Positions 41,025 through 50,346 of a stretch of DNA of 64,000 nt are shown piece after piece. The translations under genes and the position numbers were made by a program. The notes beneath the pieces were generated by a model. That model ran no database searches and was not told where the DNA came from. It saw nothing but the letters and a program-made list of their open reading frames with translations. The stretch is from an uncultured Bacteroidales bacterium. Lineage in GTDB: Bacteria > Bacteroidota > Bacteroidia > Bacteroidales > UBA932. Within the stretch, counting starts at the first letter, position 1. Each line of letters starts with the position of its first letter. The stretch spans positions 59,408 to 123,407 of the forward strand of contig ONSU01000003.1 in NCBI GenBank assembly GCA_900320545.1, in the 5' to 3' direction.

Positions 41025-42812
41025 ATGGAAAACGGATCCTTCATACAAGTCATACTGCCGCTCAAACTGGAGTGGGAGCCCTTCTATGTGTGCAGGGAGG
41101 CGGTGTCGGTCGGTGACCGCGTTACGGTGCCGTTTGCGGGCAGGTCGTATGCGGGCGTCGTGAGCGCCGTCGGGGTTGAGCCGACGGTCGGGAATGTGAA
41201 GGAGGTGCAGTCGGTCGATAACGGGCTGGACCGCATTCTCCCGGAGGAAATCGCTTTCTGGCGGCAGCTGGCCGCCTATTATCTCTGCACCGCCGGGGAA
41301 ATCTACCGGGCCGCGCACTCCCCCGGCGAGACGGCCGACGAGGAGAAGGCCGCCCGCTGGACGGCCGAATTGCGGCGGCGGCTGGAGGCCAAGACGGCGG
41401 AACTGGAGAAAACGCGGCCGGGCACCAAAAAGGAGGCCGCGCTCCGGGAGGGTATCGACCGGCTCCGCCGGCAGCTTTCCGCACCGGAACTTCCCTCCGA
41501 CCCGATCGGTGAACTGGCCACGCAGCCCGTTCCCGAAACCGTCCGGGCCGCTTTCAAGGAAGGCAAGACCGTCCTTCTGGAGGACGGCGAAGACGCCCGG
41601 CGTATCGGAATCTTCCTGTCCCTCGCCCGCGAAGTCCGCTCCCGGGGCGGGAATGTCCTCTGGCTCGTGAGCGGAAGCGGCGCCCTCTCCCGGATCCGGA
41701 CGGCCCTGGAAGCGGCCGGAGCCGTATTCTTCGAGAGCGGCCAGACACCTGCAACGCGTCGCAAAGCCATCTCTGCCGTACGCGCCGGCGGCTATCTGCT
41801 CGTCGGGACACGCGGCGCCATCCTCCTCCCCCATCACGACCTCGGCCTTGTCATCGTGGACGACGAGCAGAACCGTTCCTACAAACGGGAATCCCCGTCC
41901 CCCCGCTATCACGCCCGCGACGCAGCCCTGATCCTTTCCCGTCTCCAGGGTGCCTGCGCCATACTCGGCAGCGCCACGCCTTCGCTGGACTCCATCTACA
42001 ACGCCGAGACCGGCCGTTTTGTCCGCGTCACCCTCTCCTCCCGGGAGCCGGGCGCGCTTACCATTATCGACACAAGTTCGGAAAAACGCAAACGGGGAAT
42101 GAAGGGCAACTTCTCGCTGAAGATGCTGGATGCGGTCTCCCGGACGCTCGGCAAGGGTCGGAAAGTCCTGCTTCTCGTCGCGCGCAGGGCCTTCGATCCG
42201 GATCTGGCCACGCTGGAAGAAATCCGGTCCCTTTTTCCCGACCGCCGCGACGACATCCTCGGCGGCGACCTCGGCACCGTCATCGATCCGGAGGGCGACC
42301 GCCTCGGGCTGATCTGCCTGATCTTCGCGGAAGCGCTCCTCTCGGGGGATGATTTCCGCGCCGACGAGCGAGCCCTGCAGGTCTTCCGCCAGCTTCGGTG
42401 GAAAGCCCCGCTCGCCATCCAGTCCAAGAATACGGAACATCCTGTTTTCCAGGCGCTTGAAAAGGGAGAAGACGCGACCGCAGCCCTGCTTGCCGAGCGG
42501 GAGGCCTTCGGCTATCCGCCCTATTCCCGGATGATCGGCATCCTCATCCGCGACAACGCGCCCAAACGGCTCGAATACCTCTCGTCCCGCCTCGCCGCCG
42601 AACTCTCCGCGGCCGTCGGCGTCCGCTTCCTGACCGGTCCGTACGCCCCGGCCCGCGACGAGGACGGCACCCTCCGCATCATCCGGATCATGCTTCCCAG
42701 AGACCGGGAACTCCCCGCCCGGAAACAGCGCATCCGCGAGACGGTGAGCCAATTCGGCAAGACCGCCAAATACGAGCAGCACCTCTCCGTCGACGTCGAC
42801 CCCGTAGCATAA
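41025..42812 (+). CDS. priA: Degenerate primosomal protein N' (PriA-like, helicase motifs lost)
   Basis: A 595-residue PriA homologue. The N-terminal 3'-end-binding domain is kept (VILPLKLEWEPFYV, VGDRVTVPFAGRSYAGVV), as are the helicase I-like GSATPSLDS motif and the C-terminal domain (REAFGYPPYSRMIGI). The Walker A loop of the family is replaced by EDGEDARRIGI and the DEEH box by VDDEQN. The eight zinc-binding cysteines and helicase motifs IV-VI are gone: after LFPDRRDD the sequence jumps to DILGGDLGTVIDPEG and DFRADERALQVFRQLRW. Helicase activity is therefore unlikely; a structural restart role or pseudo-helicase is the inference. The ATG at 41025 is preferred because homology starts there. 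Confidence 0.88.
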   Translation: MENGSFIQVILPLKLEWEPFYVCREAVSVGDRVTVPFAGRSYAGVVSAVGVEPTVGNVKEVQSVDNGLDRILPEEIAFWRQLAAYYLCTAGEIYRAAHSPGETADEEKAARWTAELRRRLEAKTAELEKTRPGTKKEAALREGIDRLRRQLSAPELPSDPIGELATQPVPETVRAAFKEGKTVLLEDGEDARRIGIFLSLAREVRSRGGNVLWLVSGSGALSRIRTALEAAGAVFFESGQTPATRRKAISAVRAGGYLLVGTRGAILLPHHDLGLVIVDDEQNRSYKRESPSPRYHARDAALILSRLQGACAILGSATPSLDSIYNAETGRFVRVTLSSREPGALTIIDTSSEKRKRGMKGNFSLKMLDAVSRTLGKGRKVLLLVARRAFDPDLATLEEIRSLFPDRRDDILGGDLGTVIDPEGDRLGLICLIFAEALLSGDDFRADERALQVFRQLRWKAPLAIQSKNTEHPVFQALEKGEDATAALLAEREAFGYPPYSRMIGILIRDNAPKRLEYLSSRLAAELSAAVGVRFLTGPYAPARDEDGTLRIIRIMLPRDRELPARKQRIRETVSQFGKTAKYEQHLSVDVDPVA

Positions 42813-42814
42813 TA

Positions 42815-42846
42815 TTTGCAGTTCCTTTCTTTTTTGCCTATATTTG
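42815..42846 (+). promoter_or_regulatory. Promoter of the parAB operon
   Basis: TTTG (42815-42818) and TATATTTG (42839-42846) are spaced by 20 nt, an exact consensus match, 28 nt before the parA ATG. Confidence 0.75.
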
Positions 42847-42874
42847 TAGGTTAAAGAAGAACTGTATATACACT

Positions 42875-43645
42875 ATGTCCAAAGTTATCGCCATAGCGAA
42901 CCAGAAAGGCGGCGTGGGTAAAACCACCACGGCCATCAACCTCGCGGCTTCCCTTGCCGTGCTGGAGCGGAAGGTGCTCATCATCGACGCCGACCCCCAG
43001 GCCAACACGACCTCCGGGCTCAATTTCACCCCGGACAGCGGCAGCAAGCGGACCCTCTATGAGGTGCTGATCGGCCGTCTGGATATCCGTGACGCCCTCA
43101 TTCAGACCGAACTCCGCGACCTCCGGATGATTCCCTCGCACATCAACCTCGTCGGGGCCGAATTCGACCTCCAGACGATGGACCACCGCGAGAGCGTCCT
43201 CAAGCAGGTCCTTGCGCCGATCCGCGACGAATACGACTACATCATCATCGACTGCTCCCCGTCCCTGGGCCTGATCACCATCAACGCCCTCACGGCGGCG
43301 GACTCCGTCATCATCCCCGTCCAGCCCGAATTCTTCGCCCTGGAGGGGCTCGGCAAACTCCTGCAGACCATCCGCCTCGTGCAGGCCGGCGTCAACCCCG
43401 ACCTGACGATCGAGGGCTTCGTCGTGACGATGTTCGACGGCCGCACCAAGGTGCATGCCGAAGTCGTCGGCGAGCTCCGGGAGCACTTCAAGGATATGGT
43501 CTTCGACACCATCATCCAGCGCAACATCCGCCTCAGCGAGGCCCCTTCGCACGGGAAGCCGATCATCCTGTACGACATCGGTTCCAACGGCTCTTCCAAC
43601 TACCTCAACCTGGCCAAGGAAGTGATGGACAAAAACGAATCCTAG
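42875..43645 (+). CDS. parA: ParA/Soj chromosome-partitioning ATPase
   Basis: A 256-residue MinD/ParA-type ATPase that segregates the replication origin together with ParB. The deviant Walker A is KGGVGKTT (Lys11 and Lys16), followed by IIDADPQANTT and YIIIDCSPSLGLITINAL. It is the first gene of a four-gene cluster (parA, parB, DUF5683, mltD) conserved in Bacteroidales. Gap to parB 3 nt. Confidence 0.96.
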   Translation: MSKVIAIANQKGGVGKTTTAINLAASLAVLERKVLIIDADPQANTTSGLNFTPDSGSKRTLYEVLIGRLDIRDALIQTELRDLRMIPSHINLVGAEFDLQTMDHRESVLKQVLAPIRDEYDYIIIDCSPSLGLITINALTAADSVIIPVQPEFFALEGLGKLLQTIRLVQAGVNPDLTIEGFVVTMFDGRTKVHAEVVGELREHFKDMVFDTIIQRNIRLSEAPSHGKPIILYDIGSNGSSNYLNLAKEVMDKNES

Positions 43646-43648
43646 ACT

Positions 43649-44581
43649 ATGAGCAGCAATAAAACCCCGCGCGGCCTCGGCAAGGGACTCGGCGCCCTTC
43701 TCGGAGAGGACATTCCGGACATGAGCGCATTCCGCAAGCCGGTCGAATACGTCAACAAAGAAGTCTCCGCCCCGGCGGCAGGCGCTCCGGAAGGCGGCGT
43801 CTCCCGCATCGCGACGGACCTCATCGAAGCCAACCCCTTCCAGCCCCGGATGACTTTCGACCGGGATTCCCTGGAGGAACTGGCCGCATCCATCCGCACC
43901 CTCGGGCTCATCCAGCCGATCACCGTCCGCCGGATCCCCACGGGGAAATACCAGATTATCAGCGGTGAACGCCGTTTCCGCGCCGCAAGGATCGCAGGGC
44001 TCGAGCAAATCCCCGCATACGTACGCGATACCGATGACGAGGGAATGCTCGAGATGGCCATCGTCGAGAATGTCCAGCGGACCGATCTCGACCCCATCGA
44101 AGTGGCCCTCGGCTATCAGCGGCTGATGGAAGAATGCCATCTCACCCAGGAGCAGATGGCGGAGAAAGTCGGGAAGAAACGGGCCTCCGTCGCCAATTCC
44201 CTCCGCCTGCTGAAACTCCCCGCCAAGATCCAGCACGACCTCAAGGTCGGCCTCATCACGACCGGGCACGCCAAGGTGCTGCTCGGCGTGTTCGACCCGG
44301 AAGAGCAGGAACGCCTGTGCGACGACATCGTCCGCTTCGACCTCTCCGTCCGCCAGACCGAGGAGCGTGCCCGCAAGGGCATCAAGGTCGGGGATGACGG
44401 AGAAGGAAAACCCGCCCGGGAGGATCTTCCCGAATTCTATTACCGGATACTGGAGCGGGTCGGACGCTATTTCGGCGACCGCATTTCGCTCCGTCGCACC
44501 CCCGACGGCAAAGGTTCCATCACCATCCGCTTCAACTCCGACGAGGAGATGGAGAAATTCCTCGGATCGATCGAAGGATGA
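43649..44581 (+). CDS. parB: ParB/Spo0J chromosome-partitioning protein
   Basis: A 310-residue CTP-dependent DNA clamp. It starts with the ParA-activating basic tail (RGLGKGLGALLG). The ParB/Srx domain has NPFQPR, ISGERRFRAA and ENVQRTDLDPIE. The helix-turn-helix (LTQEQMAEKVGKKRASVANSLRLL) reads parS, and a C-terminal dimerisation domain follows. No parS site was recognised in the window. Its stop overlaps the next gene by 4 nt. Confidence 0.96.
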   Translation: MSSNKTPRGLGKGLGALLGEDIPDMSAFRKPVEYVNKEVSAPAAGAPEGGVSRIATDLIEANPFQPRMTFDRDSLEELAASIRTLGLIQPITVRRIPTGKYQIISGERRFRAARIAGLEQIPAYVRDTDDEGMLEMAIVENVQRTDLDPIEVALGYQRLMEECHLTQEQMAEKVGKKRASVANSLRLLKLPAKIQHDLKVGLITTGHAKVLLGVFDPEEQERLCDDIVRFDLSVRQTEERARKGIKVGDDGEGKPAREDLPEFYYRILERVGRYFGDRISLRRTPDGKGSITIRFNSDEEMEKFLGSIEG

Positions 44582-45579
44582 CGCTGCGCGGTCTGCATAT
44601 CGTCCTGACAGCCGTCCTGCTGGGGGTCGGCGCCCTGACGGCGTCCGCCCAGTTCAAGCAGGACGCGTTCCGGCAGACCTATGCGGACACCACCCTGACG
44701 GAGTATAAGGACACGACCGACAAACTGTTCTCTTTCAAGGAATTCTTCGGCGGCGTCGGCCATAAGCACGAGGCCCGCATCGGTACCCTCTTCGCCGGAT
44801 CGACCGTCTTCATCGGCTCCTACCAGATCTACAACAAACAATACTGGAAACTGCCCATTGTTTACGGCGGCATCGGCACCGGCATCGGGCTCGGTACTTA
44901 TTATACGGTAAAATACAAGCAGTCCGTCAAGGCGCACGACAAGTCGCTGGAGGCCTACAACGAGGCCTATGCCATCGATCCGAACACGCCGCTGACGGTC
45001 TCCCCCGTCGACACCCGGTCCCAGACGCTCGGCATCTGCATGTTCGGCATGGCCGCCGCCTTCTACTGGGCCACCCTGATGGACGGAGCCGCCACCTACA
45101 AGCGCGGGGTCTACCCCCAGGCGGGCAAGGCGACCATCTATTCCATCCTCCTGCCGGGTCTCGGCCAGGCCTACAACGGCGAATACTGGAAGATCCCCAT
45201 CTACTGGGGCTGTATGGCGGGCGCCACCCATTTTCTCATCACAAACGACATCAACTACAAGCGATACAAACGGATCCACAACGAAGCCACGACGCCGGGG
45301 AGCAGTTACTCCGGCCCCATTTCTGCCGAAACGGCCGTGTACTACCGCGACGTGTTCCGGCGGTACAGGGATTACTCCATCGTCGCCCTGGTCGGATTCT
45401 ACCTGCTGCAGGTCATCGATGCCAACGTCTTCTCCTACATGCTCGACTTCGATATGTCCAACGACATCTCGATGCAGCTGGAGCCGGCCGTCATCGAACC
45501 CCTGGACCGGTACGCCGTCGCCTCGACCGGCAAGTTTTCCCAAGCCTCGTTCGGCCTTCGGATGGGCATCCGTTTTTAA
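44578..45579 (+). CDS. DUF5683 family membrane protein
   Basis: A 333-residue protein with a signal peptide (ending TASAQF) and several membrane or barrel-like segments. The DUF5683 hallmark is KATIYSILLPGLGQAYNGEYWKIPIYWG (about residues 185-212). It is translationally coupled to parB and followed by mltD. The family accompanies ParAB and MltD across Bacteroidetes but has no established function. A role in cell-envelope growth tied to chromosome segregation is only a guess. Confidence 0.9.
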   Translation: MTLRGLHIVLTAVLLGVGALTASAQFKQDAFRQTYADTTLTEYKDTTDKLFSFKEFFGGVGHKHEARIGTLFAGSTVFIGSYQIYNKQYWKLPIVYGGIGTGIGLGTYYTVKYKQSVKAHDKSLEAYNEAYAIDPNTPLTVSPVDTRSQTLGICMFGMAAAFYWATLMDGAATYKRGVYPQAGKATIYSILLPGLGQAYNGEYWKIPIYWGCMAGATHFLITNDINYKRYKRIHNEATTPGSSYSGPISAETAVYYRDVFRRYRDYSIVALVGFYLLQVIDANVFSYMLDFDMSNDISMQLEPAVIEPLDRYAVASTGKFSQASFGLRMGIRF

Positions 45580-45591
45580 CTTTAATGCATT

Positions 45592-47436
45592 ATGAAGAAA
45601 TTACTGACAACCCTCGCCGCTCTTTGCATCGTGATCCTCCAGGCCGCGGCCGCCACTGCGCCCGGGCAGGTGGACACGACGACCAAAAAGACCAGCGTCT
45701 GGAACAAGATCTTCCCGCCGCTGCAGAAGGACAAGGAGAAGGATCAGCCCGAGACCGCTCCGGCGCCCGCACAGGTGCGCGAGGAACCGCCGGCAAGCCA
45801 GAATGACGACAAGGAGAATGTCAAGAAGGGCCGCGAGAGCAAGGAGGACCTGAAGAAAGAACTCGAAGCGCTCCGCAAGGAGAATGAGCGGCTCCGCAAG
45901 GAGAACGAGTCGCTCCGCCAGGGCGACTCCGCCGGCAAGACCGAGCCCGAGACCACGCGTCCCGAGCCCCGCCACGGCACCGCCGCCGGCAGATCCCACG
46001 GCAGCCAGAGCGATACGACCAACAGTCTCTACGCCCTTCAGCGGCGTACCGCAGGCAACAAAGAGGGCAATTACAATATGGAAACGGCCCACTTCACCTC
46101 CGACGTTCCCGACGAGGTGATGATCGCCCGGCTCAAGGCGATGAACGCCTTCATCGACCTGCCCTACAACGAGACCGTCAAGAACTGGATGATCCTCTAC
46201 TCCGAGAAGATGCCTTCCAGGATGAGCCAGCTCCTCGGCCTGTCGGAATACTACATGCCGATCTTCGAGAAGACCTTCCTGCACTACGGCATGCCCGAGG
46301 AACTGAAGTACCTCGCCATCATCGAGTCGGCCCTCAACCCCGTGGCGGTATCCCGCGTCGGGGCGACGGGAATGTGGCAGTTCATGTACGCGACGGCCAA
46401 GAACTACGGGCTCGAGATCAACTCGTTCGTCGACGAGCGGAGAGATCCCTACAAGTCGGCCGATGCGGCGGCCCGCTACCTGAAGGACGCCTACAGTCTC
46501 TTCGGTGACTGGAGTCTCGCCATCTCCTCCTACAACTGCGGCGCGGGCAACGTCAACAAGGCCATCAAGCGCGCCGGCGGCAGCAAGCAGTTCTGGGACA
46601 TCTATCCCTACTTGCCCGCCGAGACGCGCGGCTATGTCCCCGCGATGGTAGGCGCGATGTACGCGGTCAAGTACCACCGCGAATATGGCATCCGCCCCGC
46701 CCCGATCGAGATTCCCGGCGAGGTGGACACCTTCCACATCCATCGCAACGTCGGCTTCGACCAGATCGTCGCCTGCACGCAGATCACGTCCACCGAACTC
46801 CGCGACCTCAATCCGCAGTACTACAAAGACATCATCCCCGGCAACTCCTCCACGCCCGGCAATCCCTATATCCTGCGGCTCCACGCCGACAGGAGCGAGG
46901 ATTTCATCGCGCACCAGGACAGCATCTACGCCAAGTCGGCGGCCATCGGCGGCGGAGTCAACGTAGATCCGGGCAACGGTTCCGGCGGATCCGCCTACCA
47001 CGGCTCCGGCAGCGGCTCGAGCAGTTCCTACACGGGCGGCAGCAGGACTTCCGGATCCGGCAATTCCGGCACCTCCGGCTATTCCTGGATCTACCACAAG
47101 GTCAAGAGCGGCGACACGCTGGGCAAGATCGCCAGCAAGTACGGCACCACCGTCAACCAGATCAAGGCCTGGAACGGGCTCAAGTCCAACACCATCGTCG
47201 TCGGCAAGTCCCTCAAGGTCGGACGGAAGAAGGGCGGCTCCTCGGGCGGCGGCTCCCATTCCTCCTCGTCGTCTTCCTCGTCGGGAAGCATCAAGGCCAC
47301 GCATACCGTCAAGTCCGGCGAAACGCTCTTCAGCATCGCCAGACATTACGGAAGCACCCCCGACAAGATCAAGAAGGCCAACGGCCTCTCGAGCGACGTC
47401 ATCCGCGTGGGCCAGAAACTCAAGATCCCTAAATAG
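45592..47436 (+). CDS. mltD: Membrane-bound lytic murein transglycosylase D with two LysM domains
   Basis: A 614-residue exported enzyme that cleaves the glycan backbone of peptidoglycan. It carries a signal peptide (1-21), a long charged coiled coil (about 65-115, KENERLRKENESLRQ), and an SLT domain with catalytic Glu245 in LAIIESALNPVAVS and the GATGMWQFM and SSYNCGAGNVNKAI motifs. Two LysM peptidoglycan-binding repeats (about 500-543 and 570-613) are joined by Ser/Gly-rich linkers. It ends the parAB cluster. A terminator lies just beyond its stop, inside the convergent gene. Confidence 0.95.
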   Translation: MKKLLTTLAALCIVILQAAAATAPGQVDTTTKKTSVWNKIFPPLQKDKEKDQPETAPAPAQVREEPPASQNDDKENVKKGRESKEDLKKELEALRKENERLRKENESLRQGDSAGKTEPETTRPEPRHGTAAGRSHGSQSDTTNSLYALQRRTAGNKEGNYNMETAHFTSDVPDEVMIARLKAMNAFIDLPYNETVKNWMILYSEKMPSRMSQLLGLSEYYMPIFEKTFLHYGMPEELKYLAIIESALNPVAVSRVGATGMWQFMYATAKNYGLEINSFVDERRDPYKSADAAARYLKDAYSLFGDWSLAISSYNCGAGNVNKAIKRAGGSKQFWDIYPYLPAETRGYVPAMVGAMYAVKYHREYGIRPAPIEIPGEVDTFHIHRNVGFDQIVACTQITSTELRDLNPQYYKDIIPGNSSTPGNPYILRLHADRSEDFIAHQDSIYAKSAAIGGGVNVDPGNGSGGSAYHGSGSGSSSSYTGGSRTSGSGNSGTSGYSWIYHKVKSGDTLGKIASKYGTTVNQIKAWNGLKSNTIVVGKSLKVGRKKGGSSGGGSHSSSSSSSSGSIKATHTVKSGETLFSIARHYGSTPDKIKKANGLSSDVIRVGQKLKIPK

Positions 47437-49057
47437 AAAACTGCATCTGCAGGGAAAGTCCGGGTACCGAAGTCCCGGACTTTTTTTGTACCAGGTACAG
47501 CCGGGCCCAGGTCCTGAGGACGATGCGCTTCCAGGTCCTGCGGGCTCCCAGGAGCAATGTCGCCGCCCATCCCTCCCCATAGTAGGCGGGCACGTTGAAA
47601 TTGCCGGGCGCGTCCCGCTCGTAACTGTAGATGCGGGAAGCCCAGGCGGCCGTCCGGAAGACGGTACAGCGTGCCGAGAAAGAGAGGAAAGTACCGCCGT
47701 ATCCTCCTTCCGCGTACGCGAGAATGCCGCCGCCCTCGCACCAGACGCCGTTGATGTGGGTTCCCGCCCACCAGGTGCCGTCGGACCATTTGAAATCGGC
47801 CCGGACATCGGTGCGGGACCGCTCGGAGGCGTAGTTGCGAAGACGTTGGGAGGCACGGATCTGCAGGTCGCAGGACGGACTGATCCGCCACTGCCACTGC
47901 GCCTTGATCTTGAGCATATACCGCCGGGGATCCTCCACGGGCACCGGCATCGCACTGAAAGACGCCGCCAGCGCACCCCGGTGCCGGATTTCCGAAGAGC
48001 CGAATCCGGTGCGTCCCTTCAGGGGCACATACTTCCCGGCCGAAAAGCCGAGCGAGGCCGCCGCCGCATATTCCCCGTATTTCTTCCGGGTGTAGGCCGA
48101 AGGGAGTACACTCAGCTGTACTGCGGCCTGCAGATGCTCTCCGACGGGCGTGAGAAGCCCCCCGACGGCGGCGATGCGCCCCCGGGCCGGTTCGAAGGCC
48201 AGTTCGCCGAACAGCTGGACGCCCCGGGGATTCCAGCGGACGTCCGCCGAGATGCGCGGCCGGCTGCAGTAATCGGGCAGAATGACGCTCAGCCCCGCCC
48301 GGCCGCTCCGCCAGGCCCGGCCGACATTCACGCCGGCCCCTTCCGCCGCGGCGTAGGCCGAGAGGTCCCATCGGCCGAATGTGAAATCCGCCGCCACGCC
48401 CAGGAAGGCGGATTCCGGACTGTAGGAGTTCGTCGGACCGATGCCGCTCCCCTTCCGGACAAAGGAAGATGGCGTCAGGAGATCCTCGATCACAAACCCG
48501 GACCATACGGCCAGCCCCTGCCCGAACCGGACATTGAAGCGTCCGGCCACGACCTTCCCGAGCCGTCCGTCCCCGTAATAGACGCCGTATGCACCAGCAG
48601 GGGCGCTCCCCTTCCAGGCGAACCCCGCTTCCGCCCGGTCGCCGAGGCACAGCCGATATTTCAGCCCCGGCCCCCGGGTCCGGAATTCGACAAGCTGCCT
48701 TACGGGCGCCCGGACGCTGTCGGCCACCCCGGGAAGCGACGCCGAACGCAGCGAGACGAAAAATGCCAGGGCCTCCGCCGTCTCGCGGCCGAATCCGTCC
48801 ACGAGGGCGAGTTCCTCCACGGAAAGGATGTCGCCGTAACGCGCACGGTAATCGGAGAGGCTGGCGACCTGATAGGCCGAAAGAAGCCCCGTCGAGAGCA
48901 GGCGGCTCCGCGAGGCGAGATTCACGGGGACCGGATGGGCGGCGAGCGCCTCGTACCGCTCCAGGACGGCGGCGTCCAGCGACTCCGCCTCCCCCGCTCC
49001 CGAGAGCAGCACGGCGGCGGCCATCCAGGCCTGTAAACCGATGAATAACATTCCCAT
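47429..49057 (-). CDS. Helix-hairpin-helix outer-membrane beta-barrel protein
   Basis: A 542-residue protein with an N-terminal signal peptide. A ComEA-like helix-hairpin-helix region follows (about 28-105: VNLASRSRLLSTGLLSAYQVASL, LSVEELALVDGFGRETAEALAFF). The rest is a long series of alternating amphipathic strands typical of an outer-membrane barrel (GYGGTFLSFSARCTVF, ending LSLQMQFSI). The HhH part could touch DNA or a protein in the periplasm. Tail-to-tail with mltD with an 8-nt overlap. Function unknown; the architecture is recurrent in Bacteroidales. Confidence 0.8.
   Translation of the reverse strand: MGMLFIGLQAWMAAAVLLSGAGEAESLDAAVLERYEALAAHPVPVNLASRSRLLSTGLLSAYQVASLSDYRARYGDILSVEELALVDGFGRETAEALAFFVSLRSASLPGVADSVRAPVRQLVEFRTRGPGLKYRLCLGDRAEAGFAWKGSAPAGAYGVYYGDGRLGKVVAGRFNVRFGQGLAVWSGFVIEDLLTPSSFVRKGSGIGPTNSYSPESAFLGVAADFTFGRWDLSAYAAAEGAGVNVGRAWRSGRAGLSVILPDYCSRPRISADVRWNPRGVQLFGELAFEPARGRIAAVGGLLTPVGEHLQAAVQLSVLPSAYTRKKYGEYAAAASLGFSAGKYVPLKGRTGFGSSEIRHRGALAASFSAMPVPVEDPRRYMLKIKAQWQWRISPSCDLQIRASQRLRNYASERSRTDVRADFKWSDGTWWAGTHINGVWCEGGGILAYAEGGYGGTFLSFSARCTVFRTAAWASRIYSYERDAPGNFNVPAYYGEGWAATLLLGARRTWKRIVLRTWARLYLVQKKSGTSVPGLSLQMQFSI
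47455..47487 (+). terminator. mltD terminator inside the convergent gene
   Basis: A perfect 10-bp stem (AAAGTCCGGG / CCCGGACTTT) with a 9-nt loop, followed by TTTTT. It lies within the last codons of the opposite-strand barrel gene. Confidence 0.85.
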
Positions 49058-49161
49058 AGCCCCGGCAAGTTACGCTTTCCCCGCCAATGGAAATGAAAGA
49101 ATCATAAAAATCTTTTTTTCATTTTCGTTTTTTTATGTGTTTTTTTCACTAATTTTGACTT

Positions 49162-49169
49162 TACTTTTG
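49162..49169 (+). promoter_or_regulatory. -7 box of the hpt-adk promoter
   Basis: TACTTTTG lies 16 nt before the hpt ATG, downstream of a T-rich tract (49107-49147) that may supply the -33 contact. Confidence 0.5.
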
Positions 49170-49185
49170 AAAATCATCTCCTGAT

Positions 49186-49731
49186 ATGGAAAAAGTCACG
49201 CTTCTGGACAAGACCTTCCGGCGCTACATCCCGCAGGAAGAAATTGAAAAAGGCATCGACCGCGTCGCCGCCGCCCTCGAAAAGGACAACGCCGGCAAGG
49301 ACGACATCCCGATCCTCCTCTGCGTCCTCACGGGGTCGATCATGTTTACCTCCGAGGTGATGAAACGGGTGCATTTCCCCTGCCAGATCGTCACCATCAA
49401 ACTCAACTCCTACAACGGCGGCACCGCCTCCTCGGGACGCGTCGTCTTCACCTCGGGCCTCTCGGCGGACGTCGCCGGCCGCCGGGTCTACATCATGGAA
49501 GACATCGTCGACACGGGCAATACGCTCCTGGCGCTCAAGCAGTTCCTCCGCGAGCAGGGCGCAAGCGAAGCCAAGATCTGCACGATGCTCTTCAAGGAAG
49601 AAGCCTACAAGCATGACGAGCCCGTCGACTTCGTCGGCCTCAGGATCGAGAATCAGTTTATCGTGGGCTACGGTCTCGACTACGGAGAAATCGGCCGCAA
49701 CCTCACCGACATTTATATTCTGGACAAATGA
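49186..49731 (+). CDS. hpt: Hypoxanthine phosphoribosyltransferase
   Basis: A 181-residue purine-salvage enzyme that makes IMP or GMP from hypoxanthine or guanine and PRPP. The PRPP-binding motif is YIMEDIVDTGNTLLAL (about 102-117). The flexible loop region carries LNSYNGGTASSG, and the base-contact region is VDFVGLRIENQFIVGYGLDY. Its stop overlaps the adk ATG by 4 nt. Confidence 0.95.
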   Translation: MEKVTLLDKTFRRYIPQEEIEKGIDRVAAALEKDNAGKDDIPILLCVLTGSIMFTSEVMKRVHFPCQIVTIKLNSYNGGTASSGRVVFTSGLSADVAGRRVYIMEDIVDTGNTLLALKQFLREQGASEAKICTMLFKEEAYKHDEPVDFVGLRIENQFIVGYGLDYGEIGRNLTDIYILDK

Positions 49732-50303
49732 AATATTTCATCCTTTTCGGGCCTCCCGGTGCGGGGAAAGGCACCCAGGCGGGGGCGATGGTCGAAGCGT
49801 TCAACCTCTGCCACATCTCTACGGGCGAACTGCTGCGCGCCGAAATCGCGGCCGGCACGCCGCTCGGCAAGCAGGCCCAGGCCCTCATCGACGACGGCAA
49901 TCTCGTCCCCGACGAGGTCGTCGAGGGAATGATCGAGTCACAGTTCAACTCCGTGCAGGGCGTGGACGGATTCCTGCTGGACGGATTTCCCCGCACGACG
50001 GCCCAGGCCGATGTCCTCGGCGCGCTGCTGAAGCGGCGGGGTGAAGCCCTCTCCGGCGTCATCTCCATCATGATTCCGGACACGATGATCTATGAGCGCA
50101 TCCGCCACCGCGCCGAGATCGAAGGCCGCGCCGACGACGCCTCCGACGAGATCATCCGCCACCGCATCGACACCTACCACGCCAAGACCGAGCCGCTCAT
50201 CAACTATTATCGCGCACGCGATATGTACCACGAAATCGACGGCACCGGCACCGTCGACGAAGTCCGCGACCGCATTTTCGCGCTGCTGGAAAAACTTTTT
50301 TAA
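49728..50303 (+). CDS. adk: Adenylate kinase
   Basis: A 191-residue cytoplasmic enzyme that balances AMP, ADP and ATP. The P-loop is GPPGAGKGT (8-16). ISTGELLR and GFLLDGFPRT are the AMP-site motifs. The LID is short and has no zinc cysteines, fitting the short-type family of Bacteroidetes. Operon partner of hpt, joining purine salvage and nucleotide balance. Confidence 0.97.
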   Translation: MKYFILFGPPGAGKGTQAGAMVEAFNLCHISTGELLRAEIAAGTPLGKQAQALIDDGNLVPDEVVEGMIESQFNSVQGVDGFLLDGFPRTTAQADVLGALLKRRGEALSGVISIMIPDTMIYERIRHRAEIEGRADDASDEIIRHRIDTYHAKTEPLINYYRARDMYHEIDGTGTVDEVRDRIFALLEKLF

Positions 50304-50346
50304 CATTTCCCCGCGGCCCGCATCTTGTTATTGTAAATCGACAGAG

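Noticed and set aside
41001-42782. 593-codon open frame antisense to priA
   Set aside because: Shadow of a GC-rich gene; the sense strand has clear PriA homology and a promoter.
45601-47976. 791-codon open frame antisense to mltD
   Set aside because: Low-complexity Gly/Val/Asp composition and full overlap with a well-recognised lytic transglycosylase.
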